Source of the DNA: Sphingomonas sp. TREG-RG-20F-R18-01
GTDB taxonomy: Bacteria > Pseudomonadota > Alphaproteobacteria > Sphingomonadales > Sphingomonadaceae
Direction: 5' to 3'
Assembly: GCF_022662475.1 (NCBI RefSeq)
Contig: NZ_JAKNQQ010000006.1
Location: 228,459 to 292,458, forward strand
DNA: 64,000 nt
Numbering within the stretch: the first letter of the stretch is position 1; each line of letters starts with the position of its first letter. The notes under the pieces were generated by a model. That model was not told the origin of the DNA, did no database searches, and saw only the letters and a list, made by a program, of their open reading frames with translations. Shown in pieces: positions 1 through 8,935 of this stretch. The position numbers were made by a program, and so were the translations under genes.

Positions 1-195
1 TTAGACGCAGAGATACGCGCTTCAGAACGACGCAGGGCCGATCCGTGTTCCGACAACCATGACAAATACGCAATATCCGGGCAATCCGCCTTCTGGCCGA
101 CGGCAGGCGGACGTGCGCCGGGCCGGCAGGGTCTTCAGGAGAACCAATGGCCGGGTGGCTCGTTGACGCGCCGTAACCCCGCCAGGAGGCCCGCC

Positions 196-1161
196 ATGTC
201 CGACACCGACCAGACCGATCTCACCACCGCCCGTGCGGTCCGTATCGAGCACTTCGGCGGACCCGAGGTCATTGCAGTCGCGAACATCGCTGTTCCCGAG
301 CTTGAGCCGGGCGAGGTACTCGTGCGCATGGCGGTGGCGAGCATCAATCCGGTCGACTGGAAGATTGCCGAGGGAAAATATCCGCCACTCGGTAAAGACA
401 AGTTGCCGATCGTGCTAGGTCGCGATTTGTCGGGGACGGTGGTCGCCGTCGGCGCGAACGGGGGAGATGCCGCGGTCGGGGGTCGTGTCTGCGCGTTCAT
501 CGATACCGATCGGGGCGCGCAGAGTACGCTGGCGGTGCTCAAGCCAGGGGAAGCGGTCGCGGTGCCGCAAGCGGTCGGGCTGGACGTGGCCGGGGCAGTG
601 CCGCTCGCGGCGATGACGGCGTGGCAGGGCATGTTCGATCACGGCGGGCTGGCAGCGGGTCAGTCGATCCTGATCCACGGTGCGGCCGGCGGAGTCGGCC
701 ATATCGCGGTGCAGCTCGCCAAGTGGAAGGGCGCACGCGTGGTCGCGACCGCGTCGGAAAAGGACCTCGATTTCGTCCGGAGCCTCGGGGCGGATGTCGT
801 CGTCGATTACAAGAACGAGCGGTTCGAGGATGTGGCCAGCGACCTCGACATGGTGTTCGACACGCAAGGGGGCGAGACGCAGGATCGCTCCTTAGCGGTG
901 CTGCGCAAGGGTGGCATTCTCGTCTCGACGCTCGATCCCGATGAGCGCAAGGCCGCCGAGCATGGCGTGCGAACGGTGCCGCGCTGGCATGCGCAGCCGG
1001 ATGCAACGGCATTGGCGCAGGTCATCGCGCTGATCGCCGCGGGTTCGATCGTCGTGACGATCGCCAAGCGATTTCCCCTCGAAGCGGTCCGCGATGCACA
1101 AGCCTATGCGCAGAACGAGCATCCGCGCGGCAAAGTAATCCTGACCAATGGGCAGGCCTGA
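196..1161 (+). CDS. NADP-dependent alcohol dehydrogenase/quinone oxidoreductase-like MDR protein
   Basis: A 321-residue member of the zinc-independent medium-chain dehydrogenase/reductase superfamily. It has an N-terminal GroES-like domain and a Rossmann domain with the cofactor loop HGAAGGVG near the middle of the protein. No catalytic-zinc cysteine pattern is visible, so reduction of quinones or activated alkenes with NADPH is more likely than alcohol oxidation; the substrate is unknown. The ATG at 196 is chosen because AGGAGG lies at 184-189. An upstream start at 163 in the same frame would only add eleven residues lacking family character. It stands alone, and the DCC gene follows 47 bases later. 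Family is clear, substrate is not. Confidence 0.85.
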   Translation: MSDTDQTDLTTARAVRIEHFGGPEVIAVANIAVPELEPGEVLVRMAVASINPVDWKIAEGKYPPLGKDKLPIVLGRDLSGTVVAVGANGGDAAVGGRVCAFIDTDRGAQSTLAVLKPGEAVAVPQAVGLDVAGAVPLAAMTAWQGMFDHGGLAAGQSILIHGAAGGVGHIAVQLAKWKGARVVATASEKDLDFVRSLGADVVVDYKNERFEDVASDLDMVFDTQGGETQDRSLAVLRKGGILVSTLDPDERKAAEHGVRTVPRWHAQPDATALAQVIALIAAGSIVVTIAKRFPLEAVRDAQAYAQNEHPRGKVILTNGQA

Positions 1162-1208
1162 TCGACCGCTCCCCTCGAACGGCATCCAACGATCCCCATA
1201 TAGGGCGA

Positions 1209-1580
1209 ATGGCGATGCTCACGGTCTGGTACGATGGAGGATGTCCGCTGTGTCGGCGCGAGATCGCGCTCATGCAGCGGCTGGACCGCAATCGCGCGAT
1301 CCTCTTCGTCGACGTCGCGAATCCTGCCGGCGGCAGTTGCCCGATCGACCGGGCAGACCTGCTCGCGCGGTTCCATGCGCGCGAGAACGGGGTAATGGTG
1401 TCGGGGGCGGCGGCTTTCGCTGCGATGTGGCGCGTTATTCCACGGTTACGTCTGCTCGGGCTCGCGGCGCGCGTGCCCTGGGTCCTGGCAATGATGGAAG
1501 GCGCTTATGTGACCTTCCTGAAGATACGACCCCATCTGCAACGTGTCGCGCGGAGGCTCGAGCGCGAGCGGGTCGGGTGA
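1209..1580 (+). CDS. DCC family (DUF393) thiol-disulfide oxidoreductase-like protein
   Basis: A 123-residue protein opening with WYDGGCPLC, the DxxCxxC signature that names the DCC family; the cysteines are residues 12 and 15. The family is thioredoxin-like and is predicted to act on thiols or disulfides, but few members have been characterised. The C-terminal half is basic with hydrophobic stretches and no clear signal peptide. ATG codons at 1209 and 1215 are both possible starts. The ABC1 kinase gene begins 31 bases after the stop, so the two may be cotranscribed. Confidence 0.8.
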   Translation: MAMLTVWYDGGCPLCRREIALMQRLDRNRAILFVDVANPAGGSCPIDRADLLARFHARENGVMVSGAAAFAAMWRVIPRLRLLGLAARVPWVLAMMEGAYVTFLKIRPHLQRVARRLERERVG

Positions 1581-1611
1581 TGCCGCGGACCACGACAGCC
1601 AAGGAAACCCC

Positions 1612-2934
1612 GTGACCGACAATCGTAGCAAGGGCCGGTCCGTACCGAGCGGACGACTGGCGAGACTTGGCGTCTTCGGCCGGCTCGCAGGTGGCGTCGC
1701 CGGCGGTGTCGTGGCGGAAGGGGCGCGGCGGCTGGCAAGCGGAGAGGTTCCCCGCATGGGGGACCTGTTGCTGACCCCGGGCAACGCCGTTCGCGTGGCC
1801 GACCAGCTGTCGCACCTGCGTGGAGCGGCGATGAAGCTCGGGCAGATGATCTCGATGGATGCGGGCGACATGCTGCCCCCCGAACTCGCGACGATCCTGG
1901 GCCGTCTGCGCGACAGCGCGCACCACATGCCGCCGCAGCAGCTCGACATGGTGCTGACCCGGGAATGGGGAAAGGACTGGCGGCGGCGGTTCGCCCATTT
2001 CCAGGCGCATCCCATCGCCGCCGCGTCGATCGGCCAAGTCCACCGCGCGCGCCTGCCCGACGGCCGGGAGCTTGCGATCAAGGTGCAATATCCCGGCGTC
2101 AAGAGCAGCATCGATTCGGACGTGGACAACGTCGCGACGCTGCTGCGGGTGTCGGGGGTCCTGCCCAAGACCCTCGATGTTGCGCCGTTGCTGGGCGAGG
2201 CGAAACGGCAGTTGCACGAGGAAGCCGACTATCTGCGCGAAGGGGAGATGCTCGCGCGCTACGGTGCGCTGCTTGCCGATGCGCCGCAGTTTGTGGTGCC
2301 CGAATTGTTTCCTGAGCTGACCACGCCGCACGTGCTGGCGATGGATTTCGTCGGGGGCGTGCCGATCGAATCGCTCGAGACGTCGCCACAGCCGGTTCGC
2401 GACCGGGTGACGGGACATCTCATCGATCTGGTGCTGCGGGAACTGCTGGATTGGAGGCTGATGCAGACCGATCCCAATTTCGGCAATTACCGCTGGCAGC
2501 CGGAAACCGAGCGACTGATCCTGCTCGACTTCGGCGCGACGCGGGTGGTGCCCGCGGCGACCGCGCAGGGCTACCGCGCATTGTTGGTGGCGGGACTGGC
2601 GGGGGAGCGGGATGCGGTGCGCGAGGCGGCGGTTGCGGCGGGGTTCCTCGGCGCCGCTGCGGTGACGGCGCATCGCGCGCTGGTCGACCGGATGATCGAT
2701 GTGATTCTGGGCGAACTCAACAAGCCGGGCGTGTTCGATTTCGGCGATCGCGCGTTTGTCGGCGTGCTGCGGGACCAGGGCATCGATATGGCACGGGATC
2801 GTGACACCTGGCACATTCCGCCGGTCGACACGCTGTTCGTCCAGCGCAAGATCAGCGGAACCGCATTGCTGGCGGCGCGGCTTAAGGCGCAGGTCGACGT
2901 GCGGCGTTTGGCCGGTGCGTACCTCACCGCGTGA
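1612..2934 (+). CDS. ABC1/AarF/UbiB-family atypical kinase
   Basis: A 440-residue ABC1 (UbiB/COQ8-like) protein. Visible family hallmarks are the KxGQ motif at residues 75-78 (KLGQ), the A-rich loop AAASIGQVH near 138-144, an ATP-binding lysine in AIKVQYPGV (about 157), the catalytic segment TDPNFGN and the metal-binding DFG in LLDFGAT. Homologues support ubiquinone biosynthesis or lipid homeostasis through ATPase activity. It lacks the long C-terminal membrane anchor of E. coli UbiB and may be a COQ8-like paralogue. The start is GTG at 1612 because AAGGAAA precedes it; an in-frame start at 1543 would overlap the previous gene. Exact role unknown. Confidence 0.85.
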   Translation: MTDNRSKGRSVPSGRLARLGVFGRLAGGVAGGVVAEGARRLASGEVPRMGDLLLTPGNAVRVADQLSHLRGAAMKLGQMISMDAGDMLPPELATILGRLRDSAHHMPPQQLDMVLTREWGKDWRRRFAHFQAHPIAAASIGQVHRARLPDGRELAIKVQYPGVKSSIDSDVDNVATLLRVSGVLPKTLDVAPLLGEAKRQLHEEADYLREGEMLARYGALLADAPQFVVPELFPELTTPHVLAMDFVGGVPIESLETSPQPVRDRVTGHLIDLVLRELLDWRLMQTDPNFGNYRWQPETERLILLDFGATRVVPAATAQGYRALLVAGLAGERDAVREAAVAAGFLGAAAVTAHRALVDRMIDVILGELNKPGVFDFGDRAFVGVLRDQGIDMARDRDTWHIPPVDTLFVQRKISGTALLAARLKAQVDVRRLAGAYLTA

Positions 2935-3006
2935 TCGGCGGGCGGCGGGAACGGATGGCGTCCTGATCCGCTTCAGCTGCATCCCCCGAAGCGGAAGAGG
3001 TATCTG

Positions 3007-3498
3007 ATGACGCAGGATGACGAAAAGTGGATGCGCCGCGCAATCGAGATCGCGCGGTTGAAGGGTTCCGACCCGTCGACGTCTCCGTTGGGATCGGTGA
3101 TCGTGCTGGACGGCAAGATGATCGCCGGGGAACGTAACCAGACGCATGAACTGCCCGATGCCACCGCGCACGCCGAGATGATGGCGATCCGGCGTGCCTG
3201 CGAGTCGACCGGGGAACTGGAGCTGCGGAACGCGACGCTCTACTCGACGCTGCAGCCGTGCGGCATGTGCACCATGGCGTCGATCTGGTCGAAGGTCGGG
3301 CGCGTCGTCTACGGTGCCGAAGCGGCCGATGTGCATCCGATGTATTTCGAGGCCCGGCATACCGATACGCTGGATTTCGTCCGCAACGCCTATCGGGACG
3401 ATATCGTGTTCGAGGGCGGATGCCTGCGGGCGGAATGTGCCGAATTATACTACGGCCCCGACGACGAGCTCCCCAAGGAGGAACAGGCCAACCTGTGA
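3007..3498 (+). CDS. nucleoside/nucleobase deaminase (CDA fold)
   Basis: A 163-residue zinc deaminase of the cytidine-deaminase fold. The zinc site is complete: HAE at residues 55-57 (His ligand and proton-shuttling Glu) and PCGMC at 84-88 (two Cys ligands). Size and motif order fit the TadA/guanine-deaminase group. The C-terminal region differs from typical TadA, so a free base or nucleoside (for example guanine) is more likely than tRNA as substrate. The ATG at 3007 has GGAAGAGG just upstream. It lies 72 bases after the ABC1 kinase with no obvious functional link. Confidence 0.8.
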   Translation: MTQDDEKWMRRAIEIARLKGSDPSTSPLGSVIVLDGKMIAGERNQTHELPDATAHAEMMAIRRACESTGELELRNATLYSTLQPCGMCTMASIWSKVGRVVYGAEAADVHPMYFEARHTDTLDFVRNAYRDDIVFEGGCLRAECAELYYGPDDELPKEEQANL

Positions 3499-3581
3499 CC
3501 GGATCGGTGGTTGGTGATCGGTGGGCAAGGCGGTAGTACCGCGCCTGTTCGCGGCACTGTGCCGCCCGGTCTGGAGTGATG

Positions 3582-4169
3582 ATGGAACCCGCCGACGCCA
3601 AGGATCTGATCGACGAAGCGATCGAACGCGCCGAGGAAAGCTCGAACGCGGCCGAGCGTGCGGAGCGCGAGCGGGAGCGGCGGTTTCGCGATCGTGTATC
3701 GCTGATGGTCGGCGGGTTCGCCGTCGCCCTTGCGATCGTCCATATGGGCGCGGCGGGTGCGCAGCGCGAAAGCCTGCTGCAGGGCATCGCTGCGTCCGAC
3801 AGCTTTGCGTACATGCAGGCCAAGATCGTCCGGGAAACGGTGCTCAAAACCGCGGCCGCGCAGCCAGGCGCGATGCCGGCCGATCGTGCCAAGTGGCATC
3901 AGGAAGCGCTTCGGCTGCGCGCGCCCGATGCCGCCGGGCACGGGATCGGCCAGCTTCAAGACTCGGGGGCACGCCAGCGCGAAGCCGGCGAGACCGCCGC
4001 ACGGCGCGGCGAAGGGTTCGAACTTGGCGAGACCGCGCTCCAGCTTGCCATCGTGCTGCTGTCCATCGCGATGGTGGCACGGTCCAAATGGATCGCGGGC
4101 GGGGCAAGCGTGGTCGCGGCGATCGGCATCGTTCTGGCGGCGGCTGCCAGCTTCGGCGTCTTGCTCTGA
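3582..4169 (+). CDS. DUF4337-like membrane protein
   Basis: A protein of about 195 residues with an N-terminal charged helix rich in Glu, Arg and Ala, one membrane segment near residues 45-60, a soluble middle region and two closely spaced hydrophobic segments at the C-terminus. This architecture, together with the start EPADAKDLIDEAIERAEE, resembles the uncharacterised DUF4337 family. ATG at 3582 is preferred for its GGAG spacing; GTG 3576 and ATG 3579 are in the same frame. It converges with the glutamine amidotransferase gene, 16 bases between stops. Function unknown. Confidence 0.65.
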   Translation: MEPADAKDLIDEAIERAEESSNAAERAERERERRFRDRVSLMVGGFAVALAIVHMGAAGAQRESLLQGIAASDSFAYMQAKIVRETVLKTAAAQPGAMPADRAKWHQEALRLRAPDAAGHGIGQLQDSGARQREAGETAARRGEGFELGETALQLAIVLLSIAMVARSKWIAGGASVVAAIGIVLAAAASFGVLL

Positions 4170-4185
4170 TCAATGCCGTTGACCG

Positions 4186-5028
4186 CTACGGTCGCCCTTG
4201 GTCTACCTGCGCGATGAAGTTGGAGAGTTCGGTTCGGCGGCGTGCCTCGGCGGCAAATTCGCGGTCGATGCCGAGCGCCCAGTGTAGCGAGCGTCGGTCG
4301 GGGTCGTGCTGGAGCGCGTCAAGCAGATCGGCTCTGGTCGCGACGGCCGCTTCGTCCGCCGCCAGGCCGGCTTCGATCAACGCCCCCGCCTGACGCCGCA
4401 AGGCCGACGCGATCTCCCCCGGCGCGAGTTCCGGGTGATATTGCACGCCCCAGAAGACACCACCGTCGTGGCGGATTTCGGCCGCCTGCACGGCCGTAAC
4501 CGCGTTGCTCGCCAGCAGCGTGGAATCCGCTGGGAGCCGTTCCACTTCATCGCCATGAATGGCCGGAGCATCCCAACTGGCCGCCCGGTCGGCAAGCAGC
4601 GGATGGCCGCGTCCGGCGTCCGTCGCGGTGATGCGGCGCGCAATGCCCGCTTCCATCCGCTCGGGCATCTTGCGCACGGTGCCGCCCGCTGCGGCGACCG
4701 CCAGCTGCAGTCCCGCGCACGATCCAAAAGCGCGCGTCGTCGATGCAAAGACGTTGCGCATGAATGCGATCTGGCGAGCAACCTCCGGGCTGTCCTCATA
4801 GACGTGCAACGGCGACCCGGTGATGAAGACCGCGTCGAAACGGCGGATCGCGTCCGGCGAGTAGACCACCGCATCCGCATCCGCAGGCGCGACGATCGTG
4901 ATCGATGCATCCGGCCGAAGCTGCTGCAGCGTCGCGGCATAGCTTTCGCCAGCGCTCTTGCCGACATGTGCGCGACGTTCGGCGCGATCTTCTGCCGTTT
5001 CGCTTTCGGCGACGAGGAATTTGAGCAA
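4186..5028 (-). CDS. class I glutamine amidotransferase-like protein
   Basis: A 280-residue class I glutamine amidotransferase. The triad can be read directly: nucleophile Cys104 in GSCAGLQLA and His198/Glu200 in QYHPE. The domain resembles the GuaA-type amidotransferase that stands alone without a synthetase partner. Such proteins can hydrolyse gamma-glutamyl amides or glutamine, but the acceptor here is unknown. A C-terminal extension of about 80 residues follows the HPE motif. It starts 2 bases after the stop of the SDR gene, so the two are very likely one operon transcribed leftwards. Confidence 0.8.
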   Translation of the reverse strand: MLKFLVAESETAEDRAERRAHVGKSAGESYAATLQQLRPDASITIVAPADADAVVYSPDAIRRFDAVFITGSPLHVYEDSPEVARQIAFMRNVFASTTRAFGSCAGLQLAVAAAGGTVRKMPERMEAGIARRITATDAGRGHPLLADRAASWDAPAIHGDEVERLPADSTLLASNAVTAVQAAEIRHDGGVFWGVQYHPELAPGEIASALRRQAGALIEAGLAADEAAVATRADLLDALQHDPDRRSLHWALGIDREFAAEARRRTELSNFIAQVDQGRP

Positions 5029-5030
5029 GA

Positions 5031-6056
5031 TCAGTCCTTGTCTAGTGCGGTGACCGATGCGCGGCGCCGTACCAGCAGAATGGCGGCCAACCCCGCGACG
5101 CCGGCAAGGGTCACCGCTCTGACCGTGCCGGGGTGGCGTTCGGCCGTGGTGTACAGGCTCGTCTGGCGACCCGCCTGGACCCCGGACCGTTCCTGTCCCC
5201 GCTGGGTCGGCTCGAAGAGCGTGGTCGATTCCGTCTTCGGACGCGTCGTGTCCGACAGCGTCGGCATCAGGAAACCCGACAGTCGATCGAGCGCGGCAGG
5301 AAAGTGCGTGCCGATCAACACCTGCAATCGTCCGGCCCCGCCAACGGTAATGTCGCGGCGGACGTGTTGCGCGGCGTCCAGAATGGCGTCGGCGACCAGG
5401 GCTGGATCATAGACGGGGGGCGGGATCAGCGCCTCGCCTTCGACGTGATTGGCGGCATGTTGCGCGATCGGCGTATCGATTCCCGATGGCTTGATCAGCG
5501 TAACCGCTATCGGCAGACCGTCGGCGATCAGCTCCATGCGAAGCGCATCGACGAACCCCTTCACCGCATGTTTCGACGCCGCATAGGCGCTCAGGATCGG
5601 GGAGGGGAGGTCCGAAGCGATCGATCCCACCGTGATGATTGCCCCTCCTCGATCGCGCAGGTGCGAGACAGCCGTGAGCGCGCCATGCACCGCGCCGAAA
5701 TAGTTTGTCCGAAACAGCCGTTCGTGTTCGTCCAGCGGCGTGTCGATCAGTTTGCCGTAAATGGCGGTACCGGCATTGTTGACCCAGGTGTCGATCCGTC
5801 CGTAGCGCGTCCGGGCTGCGGCAGCCGCCGCGCGAACGGCCTTGATGTCGCCCACGTCGGCAACCGCGAAGATGGCATCGCCGCCCGCGGCCGTAATACC
5901 CTCGACCGCTTCGCGTAGCGATTCCGCGTTGCGTGCGACCAGCACCACCTTGGCGCCCTGCGCGGCGGCGCGTTTGGCCGTGACAAGCCCGATCCCGGAA
6001 CTGGCTCCGGTAATGACGATGACTTGCTCGGCGATGGGCTTGAGCGCGATCTTCAT
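5031..6056 (-). CDS. SDR family oxidoreductase with C-terminal membrane tail
   Basis: A 341-residue classical short-chain dehydrogenase/reductase. The cofactor motif TGASSGIG is at residues 16-23, NNAG at 93-96, and the catalytic Ser145, Tyr158 and Lys162 are all present. The protein is about 90 residues longer than a minimal SDR. The extension ends in a hydrophobic segment (near 315-330) followed by Arg-rich residues, suggesting a membrane anchor. The substrate cannot be read. ATG 6056 is chosen as start because the SDR fold begins immediately; upstream codons in the same frame lack family character. It forms an operon with the downstream amidotransferase. Confidence 0.82.
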   Translation of the reverse strand: MKIALKPIAEQVIVITGASSGIGLVTAKRAAAQGAKVVLVARNAESLREAVEGITAAGGDAIFAVADVGDIKAVRAAAAAARTRYGRIDTWVNNAGTAIYGKLIDTPLDEHERLFRTNYFGAVHGALTAVSHLRDRGGAIITVGSIASDLPSPILSAYAASKHAVKGFVDALRMELIADGLPIAVTLIKPSGIDTPIAQHAANHVEGEALIPPPVYDPALVADAILDAAQHVRRDITVGGAGRLQVLIGTHFPAALDRLSGFLMPTLSDTTRPKTESTTLFEPTQRGQERSGVQAGRQTSLYTTAERHPGTVRAVTLAGVAGLAAILLVRRRASVTALDKD

Positions 6057-6178
6057 GGCGAACGAATTGCTCCGGAAAGGCGACGATGCTGCCCAAACGG
6101 GCGACGTGTTCGTTCGCTCCCCCTTGCCGCAGAAACTTCGCCCCCTGGTCAGATACGGGACGGTCGTATCTCCTGTCG

Positions 6179-7102
6179 CTAGCGGTCGGTCCCTGGCACC
6201 GGGGCGGTGGACTTGGTGCGATGCGGCTCCAGCCATCCGCCATCCGCCAGCCAGTCGTTGAGCCGATCGGGCCAGTGGAGGATCGAGATCCGGTTGGATT
6301 CGTCCAGATTGAACGCGTGCCCGCTGTCTGCGAACATATGCAACTCGGCCGAAACGCCAGCGGCGCGCAGTTGTTCGTACAGTGCGACCGACGGTGTCGC
6401 GCAACAGGGATCGCGGCTTCCGGCCACGATGAAGGCCGGCGGGGCGTCGGCGACGGCCTTCGCAGGGATGCCGCGCGGCCCGGGAAACACGAGGATCTGG
6501 AAATCGGGACGCGCCGATTGCCGGTCGATCCGGTCGGTAACGGGTCGCCCGGCAGGCTCGGGATTGTCCGCGATGAGCGACACCAGTTCGCCCCCGGCCG
6601 AGAACCCCATGACCCCGATGCGGGCCGGGTCGATTCCATAATCGGCGGCGTGCGCGCGAACCCAGCGCACGGCCCGCCGGGCGTCATCGGCCGCGTCGCC
6701 TTCGACCGAATATGGCGCGCCGGGCTCGTTCGCGAGGCGGTATTTCAGGACGAACGCGGACACCCCCATCCGGTTCAGCGCGGTGGCCACCTTGGTGCCT
6801 TCGTTGGTCCAGACCAGCAGTTTGTGGCCGCCCCCCGGGAAGATCACGACGGCCGCGCCGGTGTTGTGCTCTTTCTTTGCCGGATAGGCGAGCACCGTCG
6901 GTTGTCGAATGTTGCGGACCCAATAGTCGCGCCCGATCTCGGGGGCGGGAGGACGCGCGTCCTTGCCCGGTGCGCCGCTCGGCCAGAGCGGAATGGTGAC
7001 CGGCGTTGAGGCGTGCTCCGGCGGGGGATCCTGCGCGTCAGCGCCAGTTGCCGTAAGGCCAAGGCACGCAAGGGCCATCCAAGCTGTCACACGCACCGTC
7101 AC
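6179..7102 (-). CDS. secreted alpha/beta hydrolase (BD-FAE/acetylxylan-esterase-like)
   Basis: About 307 residues with an N-terminal signal peptide ending near ATGADAQ, so probably exported. The esterase fold is shown by PGGGH (oxyanion hole, near 90), the nucleophile elbow GFSAGG (Ser168) and a C-terminal DSGHAFNL carrying the catalytic His. Homologues of this type occur beside hemicellulases and deacetylate xylan or related sugars, which fits the divergent GH8 gene next door. The GTG at 7102 is preferred because AGGGAGA directly precedes it and it opens the signal peptide; an ATG at 7201 in the same frame is possible but adds an atypical N-terminus. Confidence 0.75.
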   Translation of the reverse strand: MTVRVTAWMALACLGLTATGADAQDPPPEHASTPVTIPLWPSGAPGKDARPPAPEIGRDYWVRNIRQPTVLAYPAKKEHNTGAAVVIFPGGGHKLLVWTNEGTKVATALNRMGVSAFVLKYRLANEPGAPYSVEGDAADDARRAVRWVRAHAADYGIDPARIGVMGFSAGGELVSLIADNPEPAGRPVTDRIDRQSARPDFQILVFPGPRGIPAKAVADAPPAFIVAGSRDPCCATPSVALYEQLRAAGVSAELHMFADSGHAFNLDESNRISILHWPDRLNDWLADGGWLEPHRTKSTAPVPGTDR

Positions 7103-7282
7103 TCTCCCTGGAACTGCGCCGCTTTCGGGCGTTATCGCTATCATTACCATCGCGCCGATGGCGGTGAGCGCGATCATCGGCTCGCCACGGTTCGCTTGCA
7201 ATGGGCAAAAGGCGCGCTAGCCTTTGAATGATTGCGTTAGCAAAATCGTGCCGGAAGATGCGCGAGACGGAGAAGGATGGCG

Positions 7283-8806
7283 ATGGAGAGCAGGATGGTG
7301 CGGCCGCAACGCTCGTTGATGGCTGCGGGGCTGGCAGCGCTTGCGTGTGCCGCCTCGCCGATCGCAGCGCAGACCGGCGCGACACCCGCCGCCTCCACGC
7401 CCCCGCCCGGTACGATCGATAGCGGGTATCAGGACAGGCCGCTGGGTCCGATCACGCGGTTCGACGGAGCGGGCGCGGGTGCGGTCAAGACCGGGCAATA
7501 TCGTAACCTGTTCGCCGAACAGCTCGGTCTGACCGACGCCCAGACTCGGGCGAAGATCGATGCGGTGTTCCACCAGCTGTTCTACGGAGATGGTCAGGAA
7601 CAACGGATCTATTTCGAAAGCGGCGCGAACGCGAACGGGCCGTTGGCGTATGTGACCGACTGGGCCAATAACGACGCCCGGACCGAGGGCATGAGCTACG
7701 GCATGATGATCGCCGTCCAGCTTGGCAAGAAGCGCGAGTTCGATGCGCTGTGGAACTGGTCCAAGACGTACATGCAGATCACCGACCCGCAGAATCCATC
7801 GATCGGCTATTTCGCCTGGTCGATGGGGACGGACGGATCCCCGCGGTCGACGGGCGCCGCGCCCGACGGCGAGGAATATTACGCGATGGCGCTGTATTTC
7901 GCCGCGCGCCGCTGGGGGAACGGGACTGGAATCTACGACTATCAGGTGGAGGGTGACCGGATCCTGCGCGGGATGCGGCACCACCCGGTAACCAGCGGGA
8001 TGTCGCCGTTCCGTATCCATCCGCAGGATCCGCCCTTCACCATGCCCGCGGCGCCATGGCCGAGCATCAACAATCGCGCGATGGCGGCGCAGGCGGCACG
8101 GGATGGAACGCCCTGGCCGCCTTTCCACCCCGACAATCGCCCACGCCACGCAACGGTCGGCCCGATGGTGGACGAGGCGCACGCAATGGTACGCTTCGTC
8201 GCCGAGACCGACGTCGGCGGGACCGATGCCTCCTATCATCTGCCGGCCTTTTACGAACTATGGTCGCGCTGGGGGCCGGTCGAGGATCGGGCCTTCTGGG
8301 CGAAGGCTGCCGATGTCAGCCGCGACCTGTTCGTACGGGTGACCGATCCATCGACCGGCCTCGCGCCGGATCGCAGCCATTTCGACGGATCGCCGATGCT
8401 GACCCGCGACGAGACCCCGGATCCCTTCGGCTACGATAGCTGGCGAACCGTCAGCAACTGGTCGGTCGATTACGGCTGGTGGGCCAAGGACGTCCGGCAG
8501 CGCGTGCTCAGCGACCGGATACAGGCGTTCCTTATCGGGCAGGGGATCGACCGGTTCGCGGACCGTTATACGCTGGACGGCACGCCGCTCTCGACCCGGC
8601 ATTCACCAGGCATGGTCGCAGCCACCGCCGTCGGCGGGTTCGCGGCGACACCGGGGCCTAATTCCAGGGCGTTTCTGCAAAAGCTATGGGACATGCCGGT
8701 GCCGACCGGAGAGCAGCGCTATTTCGACGGCATGCTGCAATTGCTGAGCCTGATGCACTGCGGCGGGCAATTTCGGGTCGTGGATCGGCCGCAAGAGTCG
8801 CGGTGA
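7283..8806 (+). CDS. GH8 reducing-end xylose-releasing exo-oligoxylanase-like enzyme
   Basis: About 507 residues with a signal peptide (cleavage likely after SPIAAQ). The catalytic segment TEGMSYGMM near residue 135 carries the general acid Glu of glycoside hydrolase family 8. The surrounding sequence (DWANNDARTEGMSYGMMIAV and YFAWSM) resembles Rex enzymes, which remove xylose from the reducing end of xylo-oligosaccharides. The export signal puts it in the periplasm or outside. ATG 7283 fits the GGAGAAGG at 7269-7276 better than ATG 7277. It diverges from the esterase across 180 bases and converges with the SASA esterase. The subgroup call is by resemblance only. Confidence 0.82.
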   Translation: MESRMVRPQRSLMAAGLAALACAASPIAAQTGATPAASTPPPGTIDSGYQDRPLGPITRFDGAGAGAVKTGQYRNLFAEQLGLTDAQTRAKIDAVFHQLFYGDGQEQRIYFESGANANGPLAYVTDWANNDARTEGMSYGMMIAVQLGKKREFDALWNWSKTYMQITDPQNPSIGYFAWSMGTDGSPRSTGAAPDGEEYYAMALYFAARRWGNGTGIYDYQVEGDRILRGMRHHPVTSGMSPFRIHPQDPPFTMPAAPWPSINNRAMAAQAARDGTPWPPFHPDNRPRHATVGPMVDEAHAMVRFVAETDVGGTDASYHLPAFYELWSRWGPVEDRAFWAKAADVSRDLFVRVTDPSTGLAPDRSHFDGSPMLTRDETPDPFGYDSWRTVSNWSVDYGWWAKDVRQRVLSDRIQAFLIGQGIDRFADRYTLDGTPLSTRHSPGMVAATAVGGFAATPGPNSRAFLQKLWDMPVPTGEQRYFDGMLQLLSLMHCGGQFRVVDRPQESR

Positions 8807-8816
8807 GCTGGGTGTA

Positions 8817-8834
8817 GGCGCGGCGCCCCGCGCC
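8817..8834. terminator. GC hairpin between convergent genes
   Basis: A perfect 7-base-pair stem (GGCGCGG/CCGCGCC) with a 4-base loop lies between the convergent stops of the GH8 and esterase genes. There is no T tract on either side, so it is only a possible transcription end structure. Confidence 0.3.
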
Positions 8835-8935
8835 GTACGACCGCGTTCACCGCGGTGCTCGGGCGCGCAGTATGGTGCGGCGGGCCGGGTCTGCGCAGGC
8901 CGCTCGCCCGGCCGACGAACGCTTGCCGGCGACGC

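Noticed and set aside
22..252. 76-codon minus-strand open frame at the left edge
   Set aside because: Overlaps the well-supported MDR start and its ribosome site, with no motif.
1543..1611. Longer N-terminus for the ABC1 kinase
   Set aside because: The extension overlaps the DCC gene and lacks a ribosome site; GTG 1612 has one.
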